Source of the DNA: Brugia malayi
Taxonomy: Eukaryota; Nematoda; Chromadorea; Rhabditida; Onchocercidae
DNA: 64,000 nt
Direction: 5' to 3'
Assembly: GCF_000002995.4 (NCBI RefSeq)
Contig: NW_025062285.1
Location: 515,480 to 579,479, forward strand
Positions within the stretch are counted from its first letter, which is position 1. The number at the start of each line of letters is the position of its first letter. Made by a program: the position numbers and the translations under genes. The notes beneath the pieces are model-generated. The model was not told the DNA's origin and did no database searches. It saw only the letters and a program-made list of their open reading frames with translations. This document shows, piece by piece, positions 45,045-56,139 of this stretch.

Positions 45045-45078
<34 letters not shown>

Positions 45079-45230
45079 TTAGGATAGCTAGTATTCAAAT
45101 ACTCCTTATCAATTTGAACTCAGATTTATAAAGACATAAGGTGCACATAGTACAAAAAATCAAATACGATACACCCAGTACCCTAAATTTTTTATCATTA
45201 ACCTGCGCAAATTATAAAGATAAATAAATA
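44700..45230. other. Wolbachia-like non-coding sequence with expanded poly(A)
   Basis: No gene. The stretch GTAGTTGGCTAGTTATCTAT at about 44924 and the following text (CTATGATTCGGC, CTTTAGGATAGCTAG) recall, from memory, an intergenic repeat of Wolbachia genomes. A poly(A) run of about 28 bases at 45048-45076 interrupts it. It lies between the VirB6-type and pyrE relics and fits a bacterial transfer. Confidence 0.45.
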
Positions 45231-45368
45231 AATAAACAGATAAATAAATAGCTTTAATACTATGATAAGATGACTACTAAAGCCTGTCAAGCAAATTTTT
45301 GCATTTCTATGAGCTTAGATGATATTGAAAATAAGATTACTTTAAATATTCCCTGCGCCCTAGTTTGA

Positions 45369-45926
45369 TTATAGGCAGTTTTTCAATTCTTTAGGAAGCT
45401 CTGCTTCGCTGTAATTTTTAATGCTGAGCTCAAGTAAAGATATAGTAGAAAAAGGTAATTTTGTTTCACTATTTCACTTTATTGGGGAAGCTTCAGCAAC
45501 AATTTTACCCCCCATATCTTGTGCATATTTCACAGCTTGAAGTGAAGATTTGTCCGTGTTTATCACATCTTCAGCTAGTAATATTTTCTCTCTCACCTTA
45601 TTTAATCTCAAATCACAATCACGGCGCAGTTCAAACTTACCATTAACACGCTCACGTAACACTGTTTTCATTCCAAGTTGCCTGCCAATTTTATAGCCGA
45701 CAATTATTCCAGCAATTGCAGAAGAGAGTATTAATTAAATCTGTGGAGTTTTAGCTCTTTTTTTTTTATTTGCTAGTAGCTCACACACTTTCATTGCTCT
45801 CCTTGGATTCTCAAAAATCTTAGCGCATTGTGTGTACATATCACTGTGCAGCCCTGATGGCAGTACAAAATGCCCATGCAAAATCGCCTCGAGTTCTTTT
45901 ATTCTAGCATCATTTTTGGATTTCAC
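45369..45926 (-). pseudogene. pyrE: Orotate phosphoribosyltransferase relic, Wolbachia-type
   Basis: PyrE makes orotidine monophosphate from orotate and PRPP. Nearly the whole protein can be read on the minus strand, from a GTG start at 45926: LEAILHGHFVLPSGLHSDMY and AKIFENPRRAMKVCELLAN. After a frameshift in an A-rich run near 45750 it continues as SAIAGIIVGYKIGRQLGMKT, then KILLAEDVINTDKSSLQAVK, and after an in-frame TGA near 45478 as LELSIKNYSEAELPKELKN to TAA at 45369. The PRPP loop, normally EDVITTGKS-like, reads EDVINTDKS, so a key Gly is lost. Frameshift, stop and loop change all say it is dead. Confidence 0.75.
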
Positions 45927-46248
45927 CCTTACATTCTTTATTAATCATTTGGATTACACAAACATCAGACCAGACATTTATTGCAGTTTCAATATCGATG
46001 ATCGTGTAAATAAGCAAAATTAGTCGTCCCATAATGTCGACTCCATTTAGTGCTTGAATTGATGATATGCCCTTACAGCACCACATAAATAACGGTAAAA
46101 TCAGAAACGCCTTCACGAAATTTGCAGACATTATGCAAGCAAAATACAACAAAAGATTATAAAATTCGCTGCCATCTTTAAATTCATGCAAGAAACACGT
46201 GACAAAAGACCATACAGCAGGTGGAGTAACTTGATAACCACTGAGCAA
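45910..46248 (-). pseudogene. Unknown membrane-protein-like frame upstream of pyrE relic
   Basis: A 112-codon minus-strand frame overlapping the pyrE start. From an internal Met it reads MSANFVKAFLILPLFMWCCK, a basic start plus a hydrophobic helix, then LNGVDIMGRLILLIYTIIDI, a second hydrophobic helix. Probably part of the same bacterial transfer. No family is recognised. Confidence 0.3.
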
Positions 46249-46310
46249 TTATAAGTAGCGTGTTAAACAGTGCAGAAAATACCTAGTGTAATTTATATTG
46301 TTTTCTATCC

Positions 46311-46840
46311 ATTTTATTAATTTTTTTACAGTTGAAAATGATCATTCAAATAATATTGTGAAAAAAAATTTTCACAACATTTGAATAAAAATGTTACCCT
46401 AAGCAAAATGACGAATAATTTCAAAATATTTGTGTTTTTTTTTTTAATGATAATTAAACTTCAATTCATATTTTATTTCAAACTCGTTGTCAAAAGTTAA
46501 AAATGGCGCATGAACCTAACACGGAAATTAATAAGCAATTTTATTAATGCAGTAGAAATATGTGGTACTTGACTGATTTGTAGATTGTTAAAGGTTTATA
46601 GAATTGAAATATATTCATCCTATTAATCTTCTTACAGTTAAAATTGATCATCTAAAAAATATTGTGAAAAAAAAATTTTACTGCAAAAGAAGGATCACCA
46701 TTGGTCAAATATATTACCGTAAGCAAAATGCCGATTAATTCCAAAATATTTGTATTTTTTAATGAAAATTTGATTTTAATTCATATTTTATCTCGAATTC
46801 ATTGTCAAATAGTTAAAAATGACGCATAAATTTAACATTG
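46311..46840. repeat. Diverged tandem duplication, about 307-bp period
   Basis: Two related copies, about 46311-46525 and 46618-46840. Both contain ACAGTT(G/A)AAA(A/T)TGATCAT, ATATTGTGAAAAAAAA, TAAGCAAAATG and, near the end, GTTAAAAATG(G/A)CGCAT. The period is close to that of the satellite next door, so they may be an old side branch of it. Confidence 0.55.
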
Positions 46841-46859
46841 GAAGATTGAAAGCTGAAAT

Positions 46860-48150
46860 AATAAAACAGACTTTAATAAATTTCAAATTTAAATATTGAT
46901 GTTTATGAAAATCCCACAATTTGCAAGAACTTTTGTATATTAGACTAGGAAACAAATTCTAGTATTATCAAATTTCATTTTAATTAGGTGTTAAATCTAT
47001 TCAAAATATCAATTAATTAAAAAATAATATTTTGAACTTAATTGACTGTTTTTTATGCATTGCATGGGTACTGGTCACATATATTGTGGTCATTTGACCA
47101 GCATAAATAATAAAACAAACTTTAAAAATTAAGTTATAATCAATATTTGATTAGCAAACTTAATTAAATTTTTAATTTGTGACGGTTTTAATTCATTCTT
47201 ACAATTAAAATGAATTTTTTTTTCAAATTTAAATTTCAAATTTTATGAAAAAGTTCTACTATTATCAAATTTTATTTTAATTAAATGTTAAAACTATTAA
47301 AAATTATTTACTCATTAAAAAAAGTTAGAATTTTGAACATAATTGATTAATTCACATGTATTGCATAGGTACTGGTTATTTACGGTTGGTGATTTGACGG
47401 CATAAATAATAAAACAACTTTAATATTTAAATTTTGAGCAATATTTCAGTTGTTAATATTTATAAAATTTTAATAATTAATAAAATTTTGAATTTTACGA
47501 TCAAAAGTATTTTTTATATCAAATTTAAAAAGTGATTTCAGTGAAAAAACTACAATTTGTAAGAGTTTTTGTATATTAGACTAGATAAAAAGTCCTACTG
47601 TTATCAAATTTTATTTTAATTAAATTTAAAACTTTTAAGGAATAGTAATTCATAAAAAAAAAATTGAATATTATAACGCTTAGTGCGGAACTGATCACAT
47701 ACATTGTGGTCATTTGATCAGCATAAATAATAAAATAAACTTTAATAATTAAGTTCTGAATGATATTTCAGAAACAAAATTAATCAAATTTTTGATTTGT
47801 CAACGTTTTATTCCATTCTTACAATTAAAATTAATTTTTATTTCAAATTTAAATATGAAATTTTATAAAAATCGTATAATTTTTAAAATTTCTTGTACAT
47901 TAAACTATGAAATAAATCCCGGCATTACCAAATTTCACTTTAATTAAATGTTAAAATATTAAAAAATATTAATTCATTAAAAAAATAAACATTTTGAACT
48001 TATTGATTAATTTTTATGCACTGCATAGGTACTGGTCATTTATGGTTGTTCATTTGATCAGCATAAATAATAAAATAAACTTTGATAATTAAGTTCTGAA
48101 TGATATTTCAGTAGCAAAATTAATTAAATTTTTAATGAATTAAGGTACCA
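46860..48150. repeat. Old satellite-like array, 'class II' monomers
   Basis: About four diverged monomers related to the 322-bp satellite at the window end. Each has a GCATTGCATGGGTACTGGTC-like box (near 47057, 47358, 47679 strongly changed, 48018), a GTGGTCATTTGA box with AGCATAAATAATAAAA, and the TATTAGACTAG/TTTTATTTTAATTAAATGTTAAA blocks. Spacing is 301, 321 and 339 bases. The box GGTACTGG replaces the AGAGCGGGACA box of class I. Confidence 0.7.
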
Positions 48151-48496
48151 TTAAAGTACCAGGCAGTCCTAAGAATAAATATTGGAAATAAGTCAACATA
48201 TTTCCAATTGTCATTTAATTTACGTCACCAAAATTAAAACTGAAACTTTTACAATATGCAAATAATTCATTCAATATTTCACTTACCATTCAATATACTA
48301 TATTTTATTAAACAAAGCAGGCAGGATTATTTAATATTGCACAATTGATTAAATATTTCACCAAACTATGACATTTAATCCCAGCTATTCATCGATTTCC
48401 TTTATGCAAACGTTACTCCATTTTTTCAACCAAATTTTTGAAAATTGTCCCATCTTTTCAAACAACAAACATCGCTTATGTTGAAATTCTTTCTGA

Positions 48497-48543
48497 TGCT
48501 TTTTGACATATTTTATCTTTCTGATAAAATATGTCAAAAAGCA
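48497..48543. repeat. Perfect 21-bp inverted repeat with 5-base loop
   Basis: Arm 48497-48517, loop TTTCT (48518-48522), arm 48523-48543, with no mismatch. It sits where the RT homology of the first BEL/Pao element stops, so it marks the breakpoint. Confidence 0.95.
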
Positions 48544-48619
48544 ATGGTGAAAGCTTAGGTCGTTCAGGTATTCTTTCATTAAATTCTTCGTCATTTGAAA
48601 GGAATTCTCTTATGTTCAT

Positions 48620-50273
48620 CGATGCTTCACCAAAAATTTCTTTCATATTTATATAAGGCCTCTTCTGTTCCACTAGCTGGTATAATAACATTGTCTACGT
48701 ATAAATTCTTCCTTATCTCCCATGCTAATTCGCTACCATGGTTTTCTAGGTGGTAATTTAATGTTGCTGCTAATAGGAAAGAGGAAGATATTACTCCAAA
48801 AGGAACTCTCTTAAAACGATAACATTTTATATTTTCATCAGTTAGTTCTTTGTCAATATCATCTAACCAAAGAAAACGCGTACAATTTCTTTCCTTATTT
48901 TATAGTTCTAGTTGTAAAAGTGCCTTTTCGATATCAGTCGTTATTACTATTCTCATCATCCAAAAACGTAATATTACTCCAACTAAATCCGGTAACATTA
49001 CTGGACCTCGATATAATACTTCATTTAAGCTTTTAAAACCTTTGTGATGTGCTGAAGCATCGTATACTATTCTCAATTTAGTTGTTGATTTACTAGGAGT
49101 TAATACTTCATGATGTGGTAAGTAATGAATAATGCCTACCTCATCCTTTGGAGGTACTTCTTCAATTATACCTGAATGTAGTTGATCCATAAGTATTTGA
49201 TGATATGAATGGAGATTTGAATTATGTTGTAGGCGGTTGATCAAATTCTTCAATCGTCCCAGGCATAATCCATAATTATTGCTTAATTTTTGTTTGGAGT
49301 CCTTCCATGGCCAACAAACCTGATATCTTTTACCCTGTTTGATGATGGTCCGTTTGAAATGCTTTAAAGCTTGATCATCATCATCATCTTGAGGTGATTC
49401 TTGAATACCAATCGTTTCTAATTTCCAAAATTTTTCTAGCTCCGAGTTAATATTGGCATTTGTAGAATATACTACTTCTTTAGGATATAATTCGCATTTA
49501 GTTGTATGCGAGCAGTGGGACATGATTTCGGTTCTTTCATACCAAATAGGAGCTATTCTCATAATTTGAGTTTCTGTTTCGGTTAACTTTAATTGACGTG
49601 ATAATTTTTTGGAAATGAAGGAGAGTTGTGATCCAATATCAAATAATGCAAGAGCATTTTGTTGTAGTTGAGGTTGTGATGAATTAAAAACCTTTATCTC
49701 CTTACATAAAAGTAAAGTTTCCTTTGTCTGTTTGGATCGAGTTGTTAATGTCGAGTTGTAGAGAGAAGTTGAACAATCCTTTCGTTTCGAAGGTCCAATT
49801 CTTTCTTGCTCTTCATTTCTTTGAGACATTGTATTGTTTAAAGAAAGTGAATTCCTTTTATTACACAGAGCACTATTATGTAAGCTTTTGCAATAAAAAC
49901 ATTGTCTTTTGACATTACAATTCTGTCCTTTGTGACTGTCTCGAAGACAAATAGTACATTTCTTTAATACTTTGAGACGATTAAGTCGAGCATTGAGAGT
50001 CGTGTAGTTCACGCAATCGCTGTCCCAATGATCTTGATTGCAGAATACACATGGTCGTTTTTTCGTTGTTGTAGTTTTCGAAGTATTTTGATTATCTTTT
50101 ATTGTCGACAGTGCTGAAGTTCCTCCGGGGTTGTATCGTTGTTTTTGCTCCGGTTTGATAGTTGTAGATTTAATATTGATTTGAGTAAGTGAATGTTGAC
50201 AGATTTTATTCTGCTCATTCACATTAACTAAACTTGTTAAAAAGTTTCTTAGTTTGAGAATTGACCAAGGCAT
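48620..50273 (-). pseudogene. BEL/Pao polyprotein: knuckles, protease, RT start
   Basis: One 457-codon frame to 48900. Three Cys-His clusters come first: CVFCNQDHWDSDC, CTICLRDSHKGQNC and CFYCKSLHNSALC. Next is a protease-like core, ALFDIGSQLSFISKKL (DIGS where active enzymes have D-[ST]-G). The RT start follows: TKLRIVYDASAH, VMLPDLVGVILRF and VITTDIEKALLQLEL. A stop at about 48900 breaks it. The same frame goes on with [14 protein letters not shown] and [13 protein letters not shown], the YVDN active-site box, to about 48620. The region between protease and RT looks shorter than in intact elements. Confidence 0.8.
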
Positions 50274-50474
50274 GTCTTTCTTTTTATGTTTATATATTTT
50301 ATTTAATATCTATAATGGCAACTTGCTGTCGATCAAAATTTCGATATTTGAGTGTTCGAGGCTTTCTCCTAAAGCTTCTAACTGAGTAGTATTCGTTCTA
50401 TATTTTCATTGTTCCAATCCATTCTCTTTCATTTCGTTTAATTGATTGGAGTTCGTTGTATAGTAATGTTGTTA

Positions 50475-50946
50475 CTATTGAGTGATCGCATATTTTTCAT
50501 TGGGCAGTTTTCTGATGACTTCATAATTCTCTGGAGCTATATCATATCCAGATATTGCTTGTAGAGCTTTTCCTTTGAGACATGAGTATAAGTAATTCAA
50601 TTTTTGTATTTCTGGAACCACTTGTGTGTGGACTTCTGCGTTAAAACTGCTCCAAAATTGTCGCCATTGTCTAGGGTCTCCATCGAAAGTAGGGAGCGAT
50701 AAATGAGGAAGATTTACATTAATATTTGAAGAAGGAGTAAATTTGATCTCTTCCTTTGCTTGTTGGTTTGTCAACTCCTTTGAGAGTCGCGTTAAGTTTT
50801 GGTCGGCTTCATCCTTGTGCATTGTTAGTGTTATTACCGCTCATATTTGGTTCTGGAGATTTGAGTTCCAGTTCATTTATTTCTTTAAGAAGATTGACTA
50901 ACCTTTCCTTTGCCGGTTGAAGGCTCGCAGTAATATGACTTGACAT
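50475..50946 (-). pseudogene. BEL/Pao gag (frameshifted)
   Basis: Starts at ATG 50946 (MSSHITASLQPAKERLVNLL, a coiled-coil-like start). The frame changes near 50820 and continues through LPHLSLPTFDGDPRQWRQFW and YLYSCLKGKALQAISGYDIA. The LPxFDGD...W..F and LKG.A segments are the DUF1759 gag signature of BEL/Pao elements. It ends early at 50475. Confidence 0.75.
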
Positions 50947-50974
50947 GTTCCCGGCTCGTGGCAACAATAAATTT

Positions 50975-51521
50975 TGTCGTGAAAGGTTGTCTGGTTGATA
51001 TTGAATAGTTGCAATACAGTAGGAAGATTAATAAACCTTTATTTTTCTAGAACGTAATGTTAACAAACCGAGCAATAAAAAAAGAAGAAATTTATAAAAG
51101 AAAACTGGAGGAATTGAAATTGGTTAACCGAGTAGTAGTCGACCTTAAAGACAATAAATAATGTCATTTTTTAGGATTTAATTTTATATGAGTGGTAATT
51201 GGGCGTGTCTAAGATAAAAATGTGAAGAATTTGAAATGTTCATGAGAATTGAGAATTTATGATATGAGATTACATGTGTAATAAACCAAAAAAATTAGAT
51301 TTAAGGAGAGATAATTTAAGATACTGTAAGATTGTTTTACAATGTCTGAAGAGTCGGAAGTGTCTAAAAAAAACTGAGAAATTACAATGTGATAACTGAA
51401 TGTATCTATGATGAAAATCACATGTGAAAAATCTTAAGAAATTAGATTTATGTAGAGATAATTTATGATATTATGGGATTATTTTTAGATAGGAGTTTAC
51501 GCGAAATTATAATTTGCGACA
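50975..51521 (-). repeat. Probable 5' LTR of the first BEL/Pao element
   Basis: Read on the minus strand it begins TGTCGCAAATTATAATTTCG at 51521 and ends in CACGACA at 50975, just upstream of the gag start codon at 50946. The second element's LTR (56722-57096) begins TGTCGCGGATTTTAACATCG and ends in CACGACA, so both have matching TGTCG...CGACA ends. Length about 547 bases. The 5' border rests on this similarity only. Confidence 0.55.
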
Positions 51522-52471
51522 ATACTTATTCTGGTATCTCAAATAGCTTTGATTACAACAACATTGAACCATTATTTAGCTCAGAATTTCTGTCCGATCC
51601 TTCGCAGTTCATTGATTTCGCTCAAGTGAGTGAAACTGAGGATATAAGCAGTAAAGAATCAAAATCTGAGACTGATATGTTCACAATCCTCATCCTGGCT
51701 TTATCTCACCTAGTTATAATGATTTCATTGTCCACACTAATTTGGAGTCATCACTTGACTCAGATTTGGATTCATACAGGAATGTGTGGCGAGATGCCAA
51801 TGGAGAATTAAAAACGAATGATGATAAAGCACGATATCCTTCCATTAGAGGTGAGACTTTTGCTCCAAATATGTGAAAAGATAAGTGAATAGCTTCTTGT
51901 GATCTAAGTTATTTAGATGCTCAAAACTTCTTCGTCACTTAATGTCAACACCGATGACATTATCACATATATGCACTTACCTGGTTCACAACAAAATGCG
52001 GTTCCGATCTATTTTCACCAACTTACTCTTTCCTCAGACGACACATCCGGTCAGCATGGAAATACTAAAGAGAGCAACATCGATAACAAATATTTCTTGG
52101 ATAACTTGAATAACCACGACTGCAGGGGAAATACCAATGAAGGATCAGAAACAGGTAGACTTTTCGTTCTATCTTTTATAGTTCTTTACTTTTATCAACA
52201 ACATGACATTAATAACATAAGCAATGAAAAATCGAAAAATCTTACCACAATGGAAAATTCACAATTATTTGCGTGAAATCTTACCATTAGAAGTAACAAT
52301 TCTGTAATCTAATTTAAATCAAAACTATTTAGTTGCTGAAAATGAAACTTCCTATTTACTTAATTTCAACGCTAGCAACGTTATCGCATACATTCATTAT
52401 TCTGGTTTACAAAATTCGGATGACAGATCCGGTCAACATGAAAATTCTGAAAAGAGCAACATTGACAACAA
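51522..52471 (+). pseudogene. Broken gene fragment with duplicated exons, unknown family
   Basis: Three exon-like pieces on the plus strand. Piece 1 (to ~51852) is acidic and Ser-rich (DPSQFIDFAQVSETED, then after a frameshift near 51680 FISPSYNDFIVHTNLESSLD) and ends in a donor AGAG|GTGAGA. Pieces 2 and 3 each start after TATTTAG (51917 and about 52332) and are copies of one another: TDDIITYMHLPGSQQN and TSGQHGNTKESNIDNK against SNVIAYIHYSGLQNSDD and RSGQHENSEKSNIDNK. Piece 2 has a frameshift and a donor AACAG|GTAGAC near 52157. Piece 3 stops abruptly at satellite sequence. The protein is rich in Ser, Asn and Asp. I do not recognise it. Confidence 0.5.
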
Positions 52472-53463
52472 AGTAGCGAAATTAATAAAATTTTTAATTG
52501 GTCACGGCCCCAATTCATATTTTACAATTAAAATTAATTTTTTAAAAAAATTTAAACTTTGCATTTTTTGAAAATAATACAATTCGTAAGATTTTTATAT
52601 GTTAAACTAGAAAATAAGTTCTAAAATTTAACATAATTATTATGTTAAACTAGGAAATAAGTTCTAATAATGTTAAATTTTATTTCCATTCAATGCTGGT
52701 ACTATTAAAAAATATCATTTCATTAAAAAAAATTATATATTTTCAAATTATTGATTAATTTGCATGCATTTTTTGGGGGATGGCCATGTTCGTTTTGGTC
52801 ACTTCACTGTAATAATAATGAAAAAAAGTTTAAAAAAAACTTGAATACTAAAGATTTTAACACTATTTCAGTAGCGAAATTAAGAAAATTTTTAATTGGT
52901 CACGGCCTCAATTCATATTTTACAATTAAAATTATTTTTTTTAAAAAAATTTGAATTTGAAATTTTTAAAAATCTTAGAATTTGTAATAGTTTTTGTGCA
53001 TTAAACAAGGAAATTATCAATTTTTGTTTTAATTAAGTGCCAAAACAACTAAAAATAGCAATATTTTGAACTTAATTCATTATGTTATATGCATTGCAGC
53101 AGAGCGGGACATATATGGTGTGGTCATTTTATAGTTTAAATATTAAAATACGCTTTTGTAATTAAATTTTGCGCAAAAATTCATCAGCGAAATTAATAAA
53201 ACTTTCAACTAATCATGGTTTTAATTTAATTTAAGAATTAAAATTAAATTTTATTTCAAATTTAAATTTTGAAATTTTTAAAAATCTTAAATTTTGTAAT
53301 AGTATTTGTATATTAGACAAAGGAATTGGTTCTAGATCATCAAATTTAACTTTAACTAAGTTCCAAAACTACTAAAAATGGCAATTAATTTAAAGAAAAA
53401 TAGATATTTAAAACATGTTGATTATTTCATATGCATTGCACCGGAGCTGGTCATATATGTTGT
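52472..53463. repeat. Satellite block, HhaI-repeat-like (left of second element)
   Basis: About three monomers. GCATTGCAGCAGAGCGGGAC stands at 53091, with diverged counterparts at 52766 and 53433. The copy after 53091 keeps GCGC at 53171-53174 in TTTTGCGCAAAAATTCATC, the site that named the Brugia HhaI family. It is cut off by the retroelement at 53464. Confidence 0.75.
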
Positions 53464-53568
53464 TGTCGTGGAAGGTTTTGATTGTTTAATTTAATAATGT
53501 TGGGGGAGGTGTTTGGTCGCAGGGAGATTGTCTTGGATGTAAATGTAAATGCGTGAGGTCTTATTATC

Positions 53569-54640
53569 CTATCCCTTATTGAGTTTCCTTATTTTTACTA
53601 ATTTCCAGGTACCACGAGGAGCGTTTGATTCGTTTACTGTTACAATTTCTTCTTTAATAGGGGCTCTAATCTCTGCGTCTTTCGGAGATTTATGTTCTAC
53701 TTGTGTACGTTCTCTCGAACTGGTTGAGTATTCCTCCTTCCATATTTTCCAGAAAGTATCCAGAGTTTCCATTGTTCTTGCCCAATGTTTGATAAGTTTC
53801 TGTTGAGTATTTAACTTATAAGGAGTATAATCATCTCGATCATCGGTATTACTAGTAGGTATCATTAGACATACGTCTGGTATAATAAAATCAGTAGGTC
53901 TTAGGATTATGGAATCGTCGAAGTTTACGTAGGTTAATGGGCGAGTATTAATTATGCTTTCAACTTCCACTATTAGTGTTATAAACTCCTTTTCTTTTAG
54001 CAATTTTCTACCTATAACCTTTCTTAATGTTCCCTTTGTTAGACCGATTATCCGTTCGTAAACTCCTCCGCTCCAAGGCGGCTTCGGAATTATATTTCTC
54101 CATTTTATTCCATGTTTAACCAGGAATTCGGTTATTTGTGTTTCTTGTTCCATTAGGGTTTGAAAAAATAACTGAAATTGATTGACATTATCACTTAGAA
54201 TTATTTCTGGATATCCGCGCAACAAAAACAAATCTTCTGAAAGCATTTAAACTTTTTGCAGATAAACTGTATGCTAATTCTAAATGCACTACTCTAGTTG
54301 CAAGACATGTAAATAAAGCAATCCATCTTTTTGCAACTCCTGTTTCTATTTTGACGGAAATAGGGCCTAAATAATCCAAGCCAACTCGTGAAAACGTTCG
54401 TGATCGTCTTACCCGAAATGCTGGGTAATTAGGCATAGTCGGCAGTTTAAACGGCTTTGCTTTCCATCTTCTGCATCCCATGCATTTATTTAAAACTCTT
54501 TTAACTCCTGTTCTTCCTTTGGGTATCCAAAATCTTTTTCTCAAACTTGAAATCGTATGAGCTATTCCAGCATGAAGCAGTTCATCGTGTTGCCGTTGTA
54601 TAAAGATTTCAGTTATACGATTATGTCTAGGACAATATAT
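53569..54640 (-). pseudogene. BEL/Pao integrase and C-terminal domain
   Basis: Zinc-binding part: HDELLHAGIAHTISSLRKRF and CMGCRRWKAKPF (H-H-C-C). Catalytic core: VGLDYLGPISV (first D), a frame change near 54240, [11 protein letters not shown] (second D), and [14 protein letters not shown] (E). The C-terminal domain contains [39 protein letters not shown] and FWKIWKEEY and runs to 53569. In the minus reading it is followed by a deletion that removes the end of pol and most of the LTR. Confidence 0.8.
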
Positions 54641-54744
54641 GGGATGTAACCTTGTTCGTCTAATTCTGAGTTTTCTAAACGACTTCTAGATTTCCATGAC
54701 TCCTTCTTCATAGTATAAATTCCATTTAATTATTTCTTCTTCCG

Positions 54745-56139
54745 TTATTCCTTCTGATTGGCTTGTCTGATTAATACATCTATAGCTAGTTCATAATCGT
54801 TATCATTGAGTCGACCTTTTGCTGAAGAAGTTTTTAACAAAGGAATTTTTCCTTTGGATATTAAATTTATAAATTTCAGAGTCAATGCAGTAGTTCTTAT
54901 CAGTCTCGACCACTTGCTAAATCGATTTGCGTCGATTAATTTGAAGGTTTTATCAATAGTAAAATGTGCTACAATCTTTTGGCCTTCTTCTTCACTTTCG
55001 TCTTCGCTGTGAATTTCGTTGAGATTATATTCCCAGACTGGCCATGTTGATTCTTCCTCTGTTAACCAATCTGGTCCTTTCCACCATGATTCAAAATATG
55101 CAAGACGAAGTCGAGAAAGTCCTCTGGTGGCCACATCAGCTGGATTAAATTAACTTGGAATATAGCGAAATGAGAATTTTTTTTTGTCTTATTTCTTCAA
55201 CTCGATTTTGGACGAATTCTGGTAGTAAGCGAGAATGATTTTTTATCCAGTGTAATGCGCACTTGGAATCTGACCATAAGGTGACATCAATATTCTCTAA
55301 TTCATTTCTTTAATAACAAATTGGACAGCATTTACTCCTATTAGCATGGCTAATAATTCTAATCTTGGAATAGTCACATCCTTAATGAGAGCAATTCTTG
55401 ACTTGGCGAAAACTAAAGAAGCTTTCCTGTCCTGAATGAAGTACACTGCAGCTGCGTATGCAGCTGAAGAAGCATCTGCAAAAACATGAATTGCTATGGG
55501 TAGTGATGTGTCTATTACGACGCGTTGTATATCTTTCACGTATATTGGCCATGCACATGTAAGGGATTCTCAGTTCTTTTGATCCTCCTTACGTATTAAC
55601 TGGTCCCAGCTTACTTTCTCTTTCCAAAGATTTTGAAGAAATAATTTTATCGGCATTGTACATGGAGTTAGGAATCCTAAGAGATCATATTGAGAGGCTA
55701 GGAACTGTAATGCTGTTCTTTTTGTTGGTACTTGATCCTTCCAAGGTTTTAGGGTTATTTAAATTATGTCTTCATATGGGTTCCAATTCATACCAAGAAT
55801 CTTTTTAAACTTATTTGTCTCTGCTCGATCTTGTTCGGGAATCTTAGAATTGAATTCTTTGTTGTTTGATAAGAATTCTCTAACATTCATTGAGGCATCG
55901 TTAAAGATGTTTTTCATTTCTTGATATTTGTGTAGAGCTTCATCGATACACGTGGCTAATACTATAATGTTGTCGACATCTCTAATCTCGTTAACGAGTT
56001 CATTGTCGTAATTCTCCAAATGATAGTTAAGTGTAGCCGATAATAAAAATGGTGAAGATATTACTCCAAATGGGATTCGTTTAAATCGATAATATTCAAT
56101 ATTATCTTCTGTTACTTGTACCCTTATATCCGTTAACCA
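54745..56139 (-). pseudogene. BEL/Pao pol: RT C-terminal half and RNase H region
   Basis: RT part starts abruptly at WLTDIRVQVTEDNIEYYRF, then [20 protein letters not shown]. The active-site box is damaged (RDVDNIIVLA where the first element has YVDN). DASMNVREFLSNN and KKILGMNWNPYEDI follow. The RNase H region has IHVFADASSAAYAAAVYF, DVTIPRLELLAMLIG and VTLWSDSKCALHWIKN (about 55539-55215), then WWKGPDWLTEEESTWP to 54745. Several stops and frame changes separate these pieces. Confidence 0.8.

Larger units (their letters stand above)
48385..51521 (-). mobile_element. BEL/Pao LTR retrotransposon, 3'-truncated
   Basis: Minus-strand element read from right to left: probable 5' LTR (51521-50975), gag (50946-50475), zinc-knuckle, protease and reverse-transcriptase coding (50273 to about 48545). 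It ends inside the RT region at a perfect hairpin (48497-48543), after which only about 100 bases of unrelated sequence separate it from satellite. RNase H, integrase and the 3' LTR are missing. Stops and frameshifts in gag and in RT (stop near 48900) show it cannot move on its own. The BEL/Pao class is indicated by the Cys-His knuckle set, the A17-like protease and the YVDN active site. Confidence 0.85.
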
